The notes under the pieces were generated by a model. It was not told where the DNA came from, ran no database searches, and saw only the letters and a program-made list of their open reading frames with translations. A stretch of DNA of 64,000 bases, taken from the NCBI RefSeq assembly GCF_019703305.1, contig NZ_AP024814.1:930001-994000 (forward strand), written 5' to 3'. Shown here in pieces: positions 54,034-61,010 of this stretch. The position numbers and the translations under genes were made by a program. Position 1 is the stretch's first letter, and each line of letters begins with the position of its first letter. The stretch comes from Helicobacter sp. NHP19-003 (GTDB lineage Bacteria > Campylobacterota > Campylobacteria > Campylobacterales > Helicobacteraceae).

Positions 54034-54356
54034 TTATTCACGCTTTATTCACATGTCATTCACGCTTTATTCACATGTTGGGCACATGCGCTAATGCCCT
54101 TGTATAGGGGGTTTGTGGGGGTTTTTAAGGGCTTTGGGCACATGTGTGTGAAAAGTTTAGGCACATGTTTTGTGCCCATGTGCTTAAAGCAGTGTGCCCA
54201 TGTGCCTAAAACGCCCCAAAAACCCGTTTTTTAAGTGTGTTTTTGCCCCATTTTTTCATTTTTTTGTGCCAACATGTGCCTGAAAGTGATTTTTTCCCCG
54301 AGCCACAAACGCCCTACACAGCGGGGTTAGCAAGGCTTTGGGCACAAATTCACATG
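54034..54356. repeat. Array of 11-bp iteron-like repeats, the first four being DnaA-box-like
   Basis: Five 11-mers abut at exact 11-bp steps from 54034 to 54088: TTATTCACGCT, TTATTCACATG, TCATTCACGCT, TTATTCACATG, TTGGGCACATG. Further copies of TTAGGCACATG type follow at 54134 and 54157 (direct), 54177, 54199 and 54273 (inverted) and a variant at 54346. The first four contain TTATTCAC/TCATTCAC, which matches the Helicobacter DnaA box as I know it. An A/T-rich stretch (53965-54020) lies upstream. No replication gene is adjacent. Confidence 0.8.
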
Positions 54357-54503
54357 CCCTACTACAACTACTAAAATGTATTTAAATCATGGGCTGTTGG
54401 CACATAAGGGCAACAAACTTGTTTAGGAGATTAGGAGTGTTTGGGTTTTGGCTTTTGGGGTTTTGTTTGTGAGATAGGGGATGTACACCTAAAGGCGTAT
54501 TGA

Positions 54504-54560
54504 TTGCTGATAATCCTAACGGCGTTGATGGTTTTGGTCCAACCACTTTCTGGGGGATGA
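54504..54560 (+). pseudogene. Decayed third copy of the Ibs-like peptide unit
   Basis: A frame without an ATG encodes LLIILTALMVLVQPLSGG, clearly related to the peptide at 55136. Its start codon, ribosome site and promoter are lost; a GGGG-ATGA-CCCC hairpin follows its end (54552-54564). Confidence 0.6.
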
Positions 54561-54646
54561 CCCCAAATTTGATTTTGGCATAGCTTGGCTGATGCTGGGT
54601 TTGGTTTGGGTAGGGTTTAGTTTGGGCGGTTTAAAACAACTTGCGT

Positions 54647-54911
54647 TATAATCGCCACTTCTATGGCACACATGGTTGCCTCTTGGGTCATTTGGTGTAA
54701 GTCTAAAGCAATTTGGACTGATGGGAAAAGCGTAAATTTTGTTTGCACTTGGGGATGGGAGATAGCGGGCGACCTCCAGAGAGGAAGTAGCCATGCAACA
54801 AATGCCGATCATCTTAGCGTTAATGATGCTCTTGACCCAGTATCTACGCTAAGGCGTAAGGGTGGACCCCCGATAAGGAGGTCCTCTCACGCTAGGATTA
54901 TTGTGCCATAG
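54647..54911 (+). ncRNA. Type I toxin-like RNA unit 1
   Basis: TATAAT at 54647-54652 would start an RNA near 54659. Its 5' end CTATGGCACA (54661-54670) is perfectly complementary to TGTGCCATAG at 54902-54911. The long leader ends in CCTC-CAGA-GAGG, which can hide the ribosome site of the peptide ORF at 54793. After the ORF a long hairpin (GGACC...GGTCC, 54853-54882) leads to a 24-base block, identical in unit 2, containing a minus-strand -10-like AATAAT, a candidate antisense-RNA promoter. Confidence 0.65.
54793..54852 (+). CDS. Ibs-like hydrophobic peptide, 19 residues
   Basis: MQQMPIILALMMLLTQYLR, preceded by GAGAGGAAG. One membrane helix with a basic end, resembling Ibs-type type I toxins of enterobacteria in size and composition. 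Homologous in position and structure to the peptide at 55136. Toxicity is inferred, not shown. Confidence 0.6.
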   Translation: MQQMPIILALMMLLTQYLR

Positions 54912-54980
54912 TTAGCTTAATGTTTGACTTAGATTTTTAGAGTTTTTAAATCCTCCCGCATTATTCCAGACAACTTGCGT

Positions 54981-55261
54981 TATAATCACCACTTCTATGG
55001 CATGGGTGGTTGCCTCTTTTGGACCATTGGAAAATGGCTGAAAGTGGTTTAATTTGCTTTTGGCTTGTTGGGAAAAGGTTTTAAAACCTTTGGGGACAGG
55101 AGAAAGTGGGCGCACTCCTAGAAAGGAGGCACACCATGCGATTATTGCTAATTCTAGCGGTGTTGATGGTTTTGGTCCAACCACTTCACTAAGCAGTGAA
55201 ATCCGGGGATAACCCCGGGGGAGGTTGTTCGCCTCCCTCCGCTAGGATTATTGTGCCATAG
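54981..55261 (+). ncRNA. Type I toxin-like RNA unit 2
   Basis: Second copy. It shares the promoter block around 54975-55002 (32 bases almost identical to unit 1) with TATAAT at 54981-54986. The 5' end CTATGGCA (54995-55002) complements TGCCATAG (55254-55261). CTCCT-AGAA-AGGAG (55115-55128) can pair off the ribosome site. Two hairpins follow the peptide ORF (CCGGGG-ATAA-CCCCGG, then GGGAGG-7 bases-CCTCCC), then the conserved block with the candidate antisense promoter. The leader and ORF have diverged from unit 1 while the ends and control hairpins are kept. Confidence 0.65.
55136..55192 (+). CDS. Ibs-like hydrophobic peptide, 18 residues
   Basis: MRLLLILAVLMVLVQPLH, preceded by a strong AAAGGAGG site. 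A single hydrophobic helix with one Arg at the start and His at the end; strikingly like Ibs toxins. The decayed copy at 54504 is its nearest relative. Confidence 0.65.
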   Translation: MRLLLILAVLMVLVQPLH

Positions 55262-55411
55262 TTGCCTTAATAGTTGCCTTACAAAACTTATAAAATTTCA
55301 ATTCTTGTTTTTAAGAGTGGGTCAAGTTTCGTGTGTCGCCTAAGTGAAGAAACAAACGCCTTGCGTTTGCCCGTATCGCGTTTGCTGTCCAAGCTGCCCA
55401 AGTAAAGGAAA

Positions 55412-55436
55412 CCCCCTAGCGTCTCAAGCTAGGGGG
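55412..55436 (-). terminator. Terminator of the AapA-like message
   Basis: A perfect 9-bp stem, CCCCCTAGC / GCTAGGGGG, with a 7-base loop, followed on the minus strand by TTTCCTTT. It lies 10 bases after the AapA-like stop and would give an RNA of roughly 240 bases from the promoter at 55656. Confidence 0.65.
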
Positions 55437-55445
55437 CAAACTCCG

Positions 55446-55601
55446 TTAGGGTTTAAGCTTTAGGCTTAGTTTTACCCTTGCAACGGGGGCAATCCCCCGC
55501 CACTTCGCGTTTAAAGCCCAGAAACGCGATGCGTTTCCTCCAAAAACGCTAATTTTTAGATAAAATGCCCACACGGAGTTTTTGCCATGTTTGCTATCCA
55601 T
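55446..55601 (-). CDS. AapA-like type I toxin peptide
   Basis: From ATG 55601, with AAAAGGAG upstream, the frame encodes 51 residues starting MDSKHGKNSVWAFYLKIS. H. pylori AapA peptides, from memory, start with the same KHGKNS and (L)YLKIS elements but are about 30 residues, so the C-terminal 20 residues here are an extension or a changed frame. AapA toxins act at the membrane and are silenced by the antisense RNA IsoA. A TATAAT promoter, a 5' GC hairpin and a terminator frame the gene, and an antisense -10 lies inside it. The family match rests on the N-terminal half. Confidence 0.68.
   Translation of the reverse strand: MDSKHGKNSVWAFYLKISVFGGNASRFWALNAKWRGIAPVARVKLSLKLKP
55561..55566 (+). 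promoter_or_regulatory. Antisense (IsoA-like) promoter inside the AapA-like gene
   Basis: TAAAAT followed by a segment that folds strongly (GGAGTT...AACTCC with an inner TGCTAT/ATAGCA stem). The same -10 and following 25 bases recur at 55733, which supports a conserved antisense RNA start. Confidence 0.55.
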
Positions 55602-55655
55602 AGCAACTCCTTTTAAGGTTTTTCGCCCCGCCCTTGAGCAAGACGGGGCACTTAA

Positions 55656-55661
55656 ATTATA
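55656..55661 (-). promoter_or_regulatory. -10 box of the AapA-like gene
   Basis: Minus-strand TATAAT (GATATAATTTAAG). The RNA would begin near a GCCCCG...CGGGGC hairpin (55627-55648), a 5' stem-loop as in H. pylori aapA messages. Confidence 0.6.
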
Positions 55662-55678
55662 TCAAAAACCCCCAAACT

Positions 55679-55774
55679 CTAAGAATTTTCTAACCCCTTT
55701 AGTTTATGCACCCAAAACCCTCGCTTTTGTGGTAAAATGCCCCTCGTGGAGTTTTTTCCATGTTTTTTAGACAT
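55679..55774 (-). pseudogene. Second AapA-like locus, frameshifted
   Basis: ATG 55774 follows AGAGGAG and begins MSKKHGKNSTR, then leaves the family pattern. One base over, the frame reads GAFYHKSEGFGCIN to a stop, matching the other copy (WAFYLKIS). The difference is one extra G in a G4 run. The promoter has also changed (TAAAAA in place of TATAAT), while the antisense TAAAAT at 55733-55738 and a 5' hairpin (AAATGC-TTTA-GCATTT, 55800-55815) are kept. Confidence 0.6.
55733..55738 (+). promoter_or_regulatory. Antisense (IsoA-like) promoter of the second AapA-like locus
   Basis: TAAAAT with the same downstream context as the copy at 55561. It is retained although the toxin frame is broken. Confidence 0.45.
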
Positions 55775-55993
55775 AGTATCTCCTCTTAGGCTTAAGGGCA
55801 AATGCTTTAGCATTTGTTCCTTAATTTTTAAACCCCATTTAAACGCTATTAAACCCCCCTCAAACCCCCTTTAAATCCTGCAAAGTAATGCTCTCTTAGG
55901 ATGAAGTTCGCGTAATTGTAAAGATTTTTAGACAAGTGGCAAAAGTCTTTAATGCGCTTGAATAGGGGGTGTGAGGGTTTGATGATGTGGCGT

Positions 55994-56626
55994 TCAGTTA
56001 GAGTCATCTAAATCCCCATTAATCGCGTCTATGAGTTCTTGTTTTGCCCTGCTTTCAATTAAAAGTTTCTTAGCAATCCTCCGTTTAGAAACCATTTTCA
56101 TAGAAAAAGAATGAATGACCTGCATAATGTCCTCAAATAGTTCCTGCTCTAAACTCTTGGATTCGTATTGGTTAATGACAATGATTTTAGTCCCATAGTC
56201 TGTAAACAATTTTTCTACTAAATCATAGCTCAGTCTAGCCAATCGGTCTTTATAAGAAACATAGACAGCCTTAATTTTAAAGTTCATTACAGCATTAAGA
56301 AGCTCCATAAATCCCTTGCGGTCTAAAGACATCCCGCTTTTAATGTCAGAATAGATGTTACCCACAGGTATTCCTTTAGCATTTAAAAAAGAGATACAAT
56401 TTTCTATTTGGTTTTGTAAGTCTTGTTTCTGCTTTTTAGTGCTCACCCTAGCATAGATCACATTCAGCCTGCCATCCTCCATCCCAGCAATCTTATAGAC
56501 ATCCTCAGAATTACATTTATAGTAGCCATTAGGCTCTTGTTCAACCCGTATTTTTCCGCTTTTAACATACTTCCAAAGAGTAACACGGGATATTTTTAGA
56601 ATTTTTAAAACTTCTTTTGATTTCAC
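55994..56626 (-). CDS. IS607-type serine recombinase (TnpA-like)
   Basis: 210 residues. An N-terminal MerR-like helix-turn-helix (EVLKILKISRVTLWKYVKSGKI, about 4-25) is followed by a resolvase catalytic domain with the active Ser in VIYARVSTKKQKQDLQNQI and the Arg residues in YKDRLARLSYDLVEKLF. The C-terminal ELFEDIMQVIHSFSMKMVSKRR is the IS607 pattern. Length is normal. The GTG start overlaps the hicA stop (GTGA), so it is the third gene of a hicB-hicA-recombinase operon. No TnpB partner is present. Visibly AT-richer than the neighbours, which fits recent transfer. Confidence 0.88.
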   Translation of the reverse strand: MKSKEVLKILKISRVTLWKYVKSGKIRVEQEPNGYYKCNSEDVYKIAGMEDGRLNVIYARVSTKKQKQDLQNQIENCISFLNAKGIPVGNIYSDIKSGMSLDRKGFMELLNAVMNFKIKAVYVSYKDRLARLSYDLVEKLFTDYGTKIIVINQYESKSLEQELFEDIMQVIHSFSMKMVSKRRIAKKLLIESRAKQELIDAINGDLDDSN

Positions 56627-56817
56627 TTAAACAGATTCCCCATAACTTCTTTTACGATTTTAGGGTGCAAGATTTGCCCAGAATGGAAGGGTAAAACCTG
56701 TCTAATCTTGCCTTTTGTATAAATCCTATGGCTACCTTTTTGCCTAGAAAAGATAAATCCATTTGCTAGCAATAGCTTTTCTGCTTCTTTGGCTGTGAGG
56801 CAGGGTAATTCAGGCAT
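56623..56817 (-). CDS. hicA: HicA toxin (mRNA interferase)
   Basis: 64 residues with the HicA double-stranded-RNA-binding-like fold. It has TAKEAEKLLLANGFIFSRQKGSHRIYTKG, with the catalytic His in GSHRIY, and QVLPFHSGQILHPKIVKEV. It would cleave mRNA unless bound by HicB. It overlaps hicB by 8 bases. Here the antitoxin gene comes first, and the recombinase follows. Confidence 0.9.
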   Translation of the reverse strand: MPELPCLTAKEAEKLLLANGFIFSRQKGSHRIYTKGKIRQVLPFHSGQILHPKIVKEVMGNLFK

Positions 56818-57031
56818 TTAAAGCGACTTCAATAGGTGCTATGACGGAATTTTTCTTAGATAGAAAGACTAGCTCATCTGCCTCTAAAGTCTCCAAATAA
56901 AGCTCTATCGCTTCTTTAATATTTTTTAAAGCTTCCTCGTAGCTTTCCCCTTGCGATACGCAACCCTGTAAAGAGGGGACAAAAGCAAAATACCCGTCCT
57001 TATCTTTTTCTATGACAGCATTAAAAAGCAC
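56810..57031 (-). CDS. hicB: HicB antitoxin
   Basis: 73 residues with the HicB partial RNase H-like fold: FNAVIEKDKDGYFAFVPSLQGCVSQGESYEEALKNIKEAIELYLETL. It is a short form with no DNA-binding domain at its C-terminus, so self-regulation may differ. GTG start at 57031 after AAAGGTG; a TATAAG -10 candidate (minus, 57053-57058) lies upstream in an A/T-rich region. Confidence 0.9.
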   Translation of the reverse strand: MLFNAVIEKDKDGYFAFVPSLQGCVSQGESYEEALKNIKEAIELYLETLEADELVFLSKKNSVIAPIEVALNA

Positions 57032-57054
57032 ACCACACCTTTAATTGAATTTCT

Positions 57055-57070
57055 TATAATTATGTACAAT
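57055..57070 (+). promoter_or_regulatory. Promoter-like elements at the edge of the hicBA insertion
   Basis: TATAAT (57055-57060) and TACAAT (57065-57070) on plus precede the orphan gene at 57112; hicB is served on the other strand from the same A/T-rich stretch (57040-57110). Confidence 0.4.
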
Positions 57071-57111
57071 ATATATTTTTATATAACTTAAATTGAAAAT
57101 TTAACAATAGC

Positions 57112-57438
57112 ATGGCCGGGCAAATGGGGCTAAAGGTGGAGGCGTGCGGCGTTACTTATGAGTCGATGGGCAACGGAATGCGTTTCCACTTGCACAACAC
57201 CCATGCCGGCATCGCCATCATGTTTTTAAAACACACGATAAGAGGACTACATACCTTTAGCATGTACAGGGCAAAAACTGAAATAGAGGAAGAGAGAGTT
57301 TTTTTGCAAGTTTGGGCTTGTGTGGCTAACCAAACCATCGACTTGTCGCATTTTGGAGACAGCATGCAAAATAACTCTGATTTTTGGAGCGGCGTATCTA
57401 ACGCCGCAACAATGACGGCCAGCGTGCTGTACAAGTAG
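57112..57438 (+). CDS. Orphan protein, 108 residues
   Basis: MAGQMGLKVEACGVTYESMG at the start, then mixed beta-like and polar segments, ending VSNAATMTASVLYK. No signal peptide, membrane helix or known motif. An in-frame stop at 57094 prevents extension and no ribosome site precedes the ATG, so the 5' end may have been removed when the AT-rich hicBA segment arrived. Six bases separate it from the next ORF. Not recognised. Confidence 0.4.
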   Translation: MAGQMGLKVEACGVTYESMGNGMRFHLHNTHAGIAIMFLKHTIRGLHTFSMYRAKTEIEEERVFLQVWACVANQTIDLSHFGDSMQNNSDFWSGVSNAATMTASVLYK

Positions 57439-57443
57439 GCTGT

Positions 57444-58275
<832 letters not shown>

Positions 58276-58279
<4 letters not shown>

Positions 58280-59259
58280 TTACCCACCTTGTCGTTGAGA
58301 TTTGTGGGATATCTCTCCCCAACTATGGCGATTTTTTCTAGCTCTTGCTTAAAGGTTTCTAGCTCGCCTGTCTGCCAAGACACACCCAACGCCCCGATGT
58401 TTTCTAGCAATCGTTCTTCTTTGGTCGTGTCAAATAGGGGGATCACCGCCCTTTGCATGTGTAAAATCCAAGACAGCGCGATTTGGGCAGGCGTGGCGTT
58501 TTTAGCTTTAGCGGTGTCTTGCAAAACTTCCACTAAAGCGTAGTTTTTAGTCAAGTTTTCAGGGCTAAATTTGGGCACGACACTCCTAAAATCCTCTTTG
58601 TCAAAGGTGGCGTTTTTAGCAATCTTGCCCCCAAAGAAGCCCTTACCTAAAGGCGAGAATCCTACAAAGGTGATGTTGTTTGTCTCACAAAAACCTAAAA
58701 TCTCTTTCTCGGGCGCGCGACACCACAGCGAATATTCGCTTTGCAGGGCTGTAAGCGGACAAATGGCCTGTGCTTTTTCTAGGCTAGGCAAGCCCGCCTC
58801 GCTCATGCCCCATGCCTTGATTTTGCCCTCCTTAATGAGTTCTTGCATCGTGTTGGCAACCTCTTCAATCGGCACTTGTGGGTCAACTCTATGCTGGTAA
58901 TACAAGTCCAAACACTCCACTTTTAGGCGTTTTAAGCTCCCCTCTAGGGCTTGTCTGATGCGCTTAGGGCTTGAATCTAAGTTTAAATCCCAACTCCCCC
59001 CCTTACCCTGATAAATCCCAAATTTGCTAGCGACCACGACCTTATCTTTAAAGGGTTTCACCGCCTCGCCTAAGAGTTCCTCGTTATACGCCCCATACCC
59101 TTCAGCTGTGTCAAAAAAGTTAATGCCCAGCTCAAAGGCTTTGTGGATGAACTTAATCATTTCTTTCTTCTCATGCATCTCGCCGTAACCAAAACTCATC
59201 CCCATGCACCCCAAAGCTAGGGGACTGACCCTGAATTGTCCTAGTTGTTTGTATGTCAT
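58276..59259 (-). CDS. Aldo/keto reductase
   Basis: NADPH-dependent reductase of 327 residues. The TIM-barrel catalytic residues are visible: Asp and Tyr in GINFFDTAEGYGAYNEELLG, Lys in VVVASKFGI, His in LDLYYQHRVDP. NADPH site residues appear later. AAGGAG precedes the ATG at 59259. A MerR-type promoter lies between it and the merR gene upstream. Probably removes reactive carbonyls. Confidence 0.9.
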
Positions 59260-59287
59260 TTTACTCCTTGATTTTGCAGGCGCTTGG

Positions 59288-59318
59288 ATTATAAAGCCTG
59301 ACACCTAATGTTTGTCAA
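59288..59318 (-). promoter_or_regulatory. MerR-type promoter of the aldo/keto reductase gene
   Basis: On the minus strand, TTGACA (59318-59313) and TATAAT (59293-59288) are separated by 19 bp, longer than the optimal 17, with a central dyad (ACA-TTAGG-TGT). This is the hallmark of MerR-family control. The regulator gene ends three bases upstream. Confidence 0.7.
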
Positions 59319-59320
59319 GG

Positions 59321-59737
59321 CTATTTTTTAGGCGTGCCTTTGTAGGCAGGGCTTAGGGGGTTTAAAAAGTCTTTTTGCTCCGCGATCATTTGCGTGTAAA
59401 GCGTAATTTTATGGGCGATTTTTTGCTCGGCCTTTTGTAGGGTGTCTAATTGGGCGCGCAGGGTTTGTAATTGCTTTTGTAAAATGCCTTTACGCTGTGG
59501 TGCGCTTTTTAGCCCTTGTTTGGATAGGTTGATGTAATTTTTAATCTCTGCTAGGGGCATGTTGCATGCACGCAAACACTGCACCCACTCCACCCACGCG
59601 ATGTCGCTCTTGGAAAAGTAGCGCACACCATTTGAATCGCATTGCACGAAGGGGAAGAGCCCCTTATCGCACCAGAAGCGAATCTTGCGTGAAGGGATGC
59701 CCGTTTGTCTTTCTACTTCTATGATGGTGAATGCCAT
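59321..59737 (-). CDS. MerR-family transcriptional regulator
   Basis: 138 residues. A winged helix-turn-helix (TIIEVERQTGIPSRKIRFWCDKGLFPFVQCDSNGVRYFSKSDI, about 3-45) is followed by the long dimerisation helix (LQKQLQTLRAQLDTLQKAEQKI). Four Cys are present, two in the DNA-binding half and others near CLRACNM, so thiol sensing as in NmlR/AdhR types is possible. Neighbour genes and two 19-bp-spacer promoters point to control of the carbonyl/quinone cluster. Confidence 0.87.
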   Translation of the reverse strand: MAFTIIEVERQTGIPSRKIRFWCDKGLFPFVQCDSNGVRYFSKSDIAWVEWVQCLRACNMPLAEIKNYINLSKQGLKSAPQRKGILQKQLQTLRAQLDTLQKAEQKIAHKITLYTQMIAEQKDFLNPLSPAYKGTPKK

Positions 59738-59786
59738 GTGTTGCCTTTTTTAGCATGGTCGCTTAAAGGTGCTTTCCTTTGGGGCA

Positions 59787-61001
59787 TTATTCTTTGTGCC
59801 CTGCTGTGGCTGTGTCTATGGCTTTTAGGGCGTTTAGGGCTTTGGGGTAGCCGATCACAGGGGTCAAAGCTGTAACCACGCCGATGAGTTTAGCACGCCC
59901 ATTGCCTATGCTAAAATTGCCACGAACATGGGCTTTTAGCTGACTCTCAAGCCCACCTAAAGAGAGTAAATAAACAAAGGTCAGCAACTCTCTAAAGCGC
60001 AAATCCAGCCCCTCTCTAGCATAGTAATCCCCAAAGCAATTTGCTGACAAGAATTGGTAAAAATGCGCCTCATCTTTGGGGGCGTTAGCGTTCATGTCCT
60101 CGATCACTTGCCCAAAAATCTCTTTTTGGATCGCCAAACCCCTTTGCGCCCTCAACTCTTGGGGTATATTCTTTTGGGGGCTTAAGCTAATCCCCTTGTC
60201 TTGAAAGACTCGATTCGTCGCCTCTAAAAAGCCCTGCACTTGTGCAAAACCCACATAGGGGATGGCTTGGTATAAAATCTCTCTAAGGGCTTGGGGCTTT
60301 ATGTGCGGCAAGGTGCTCTCTAGCGCATTGGTGTAAGGCGGCACAGAGCCTAGAGCCACTAGAGATGCTAATAAAATTTGGCTGTACTCAGGCACGCTTA
60401 AGCCCGAAGTCTTAAAAGCCTCCTGCATGGCGAAATGGTTGAAGGTGTGAAACATTTGTGGATCGCTCTTTAGGGGGCTGTTTGCAAAGGGGTTAAAGGC
60501 ACTTTTGGCAGGCTTAATGGAGCTAACCGCCTTGTTGTACTCTGTGTCGCTGACTTTTTCTAGCCATTTGACATTTTCGCCATTTTTATCTCCTGTTAGG
60601 GCTAAATGCGCTCCGCCCATGCTAGGTCCTGCCCCGTGCCAATGTTTTACGCCGGGCGGACAAGAGATGACATCACCCTTATGCGCTACGCTCACCTTGC
60701 CATCGGCTGTACCTGTGTAGATCTCCCCCTCTGTTACTAAGAGAGTTTGCCCTGCAGGGTGCGTGTGCCAAGAACTCCTAGCTTTGGGGCTAAAATGCAC
60801 GATCCCTCCACTAAAGTTGCGCCATTTGTTCGGTCCAAATAGGATTTGGACACGCACCTTGCCGCTGAATTTGTCGCTTGTGCCTTGAAACTCTTGAAAC
60901 TCCGCTTGTCTATGCACTTCTTGCATGTGCCCTCCTTTGTGCTGTGTGTGTGCTCCAAGTAGGGCAAGAGAAAACGCCAAAAAAGCCAAAGCCTTACGCA
61001 T
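59787..61001 (-). CDS. Secreted cupin - carboxymuconolactone decarboxylase fusion
   Basis: 404 residues with a signal peptide (MRKALAFLAFSLALLGAHTQ). Residues 40-150 form a cupin (SSWHTHPAGQTLLVTEGEIYTGTADGKVSVAHKGDVISCPPGVKHWHG) with the metal-binding His/Glu set. Residues 190-400 hold two carboxymuconolactone decarboxylase/AhpD-like modules (EYSQILLASLVALGSVPPYTNAL and LDLRFRELLTFVYLLSLGGLESQLKAHVRGN). The second has no CxxC pair, so peroxidase chemistry is doubtful. Start ATG at 61001. Probably a periplasmic enzyme acting on aromatic or quinone-like compounds; substrate unknown. Confidence 0.82.
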   Translation of the reverse strand: MRKALAFLAFSLALLGAHTQHKGGHMQEVHRQAEFQEFQGTSDKFSGKVRVQILFGPNKWRNFSGGIVHFSPKARSSWHTHPAGQTLLVTEGEIYTGTADGKVSVAHKGDVISCPPGVKHWHGAGPSMGGAHLALTGDKNGENVKWLEKVSDTEYNKAVSSIKPAKSAFNPFANSPLKSDPQMFHTFNHFAMQEAFKTSGLSVPEYSQILLASLVALGSVPPYTNALESTLPHIKPQALREILYQAIPYVGFAQVQGFLEATNRVFQDKGISLSPQKNIPQELRAQRGLAIQKEIFGQVIEDMNANAPKDEAHFYQFLSANCFGDYYAREGLDLRFRELLTFVYLLSLGGLESQLKAHVRGNFSIGNGRAKLIGVVTALTPVIGYPKALNALKAIDTATAGHKE

Positions 61002-61010
61002 GTTGCACCT

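Noticed and set aside
54034-54356. Chromosomal oriC
   Set aside because: DnaA-box-like repeats are present, but there is no dnaA or other replication gene nearby and flanking genes point toward the site, as near a terminus rather than an origin.
54663-54911. An 82-codon plus-strand frame spanning RNA unit 1
   Set aside because: In unit 2 the matching frame stops after 14 codons, and the conserved parts are RNA ends, hairpins and the tiny hydrophobic ORF instead.
55412-55436. Hairpin considered as the right end or guide-RNA region of an IS605/IS607 TnpB element
   Set aside because: No TnpB remnant was found next to it, and it fits as the terminator of the AapA-like message.
55587-55789. Two nine-codon plus-strand ORFs (MFAIHSNSF, MFFRHSISS)
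   Set aside because: They are the antisense of the AapA-like starts; the shared sequence is better explained by the toxin gene and its antisense RNA.
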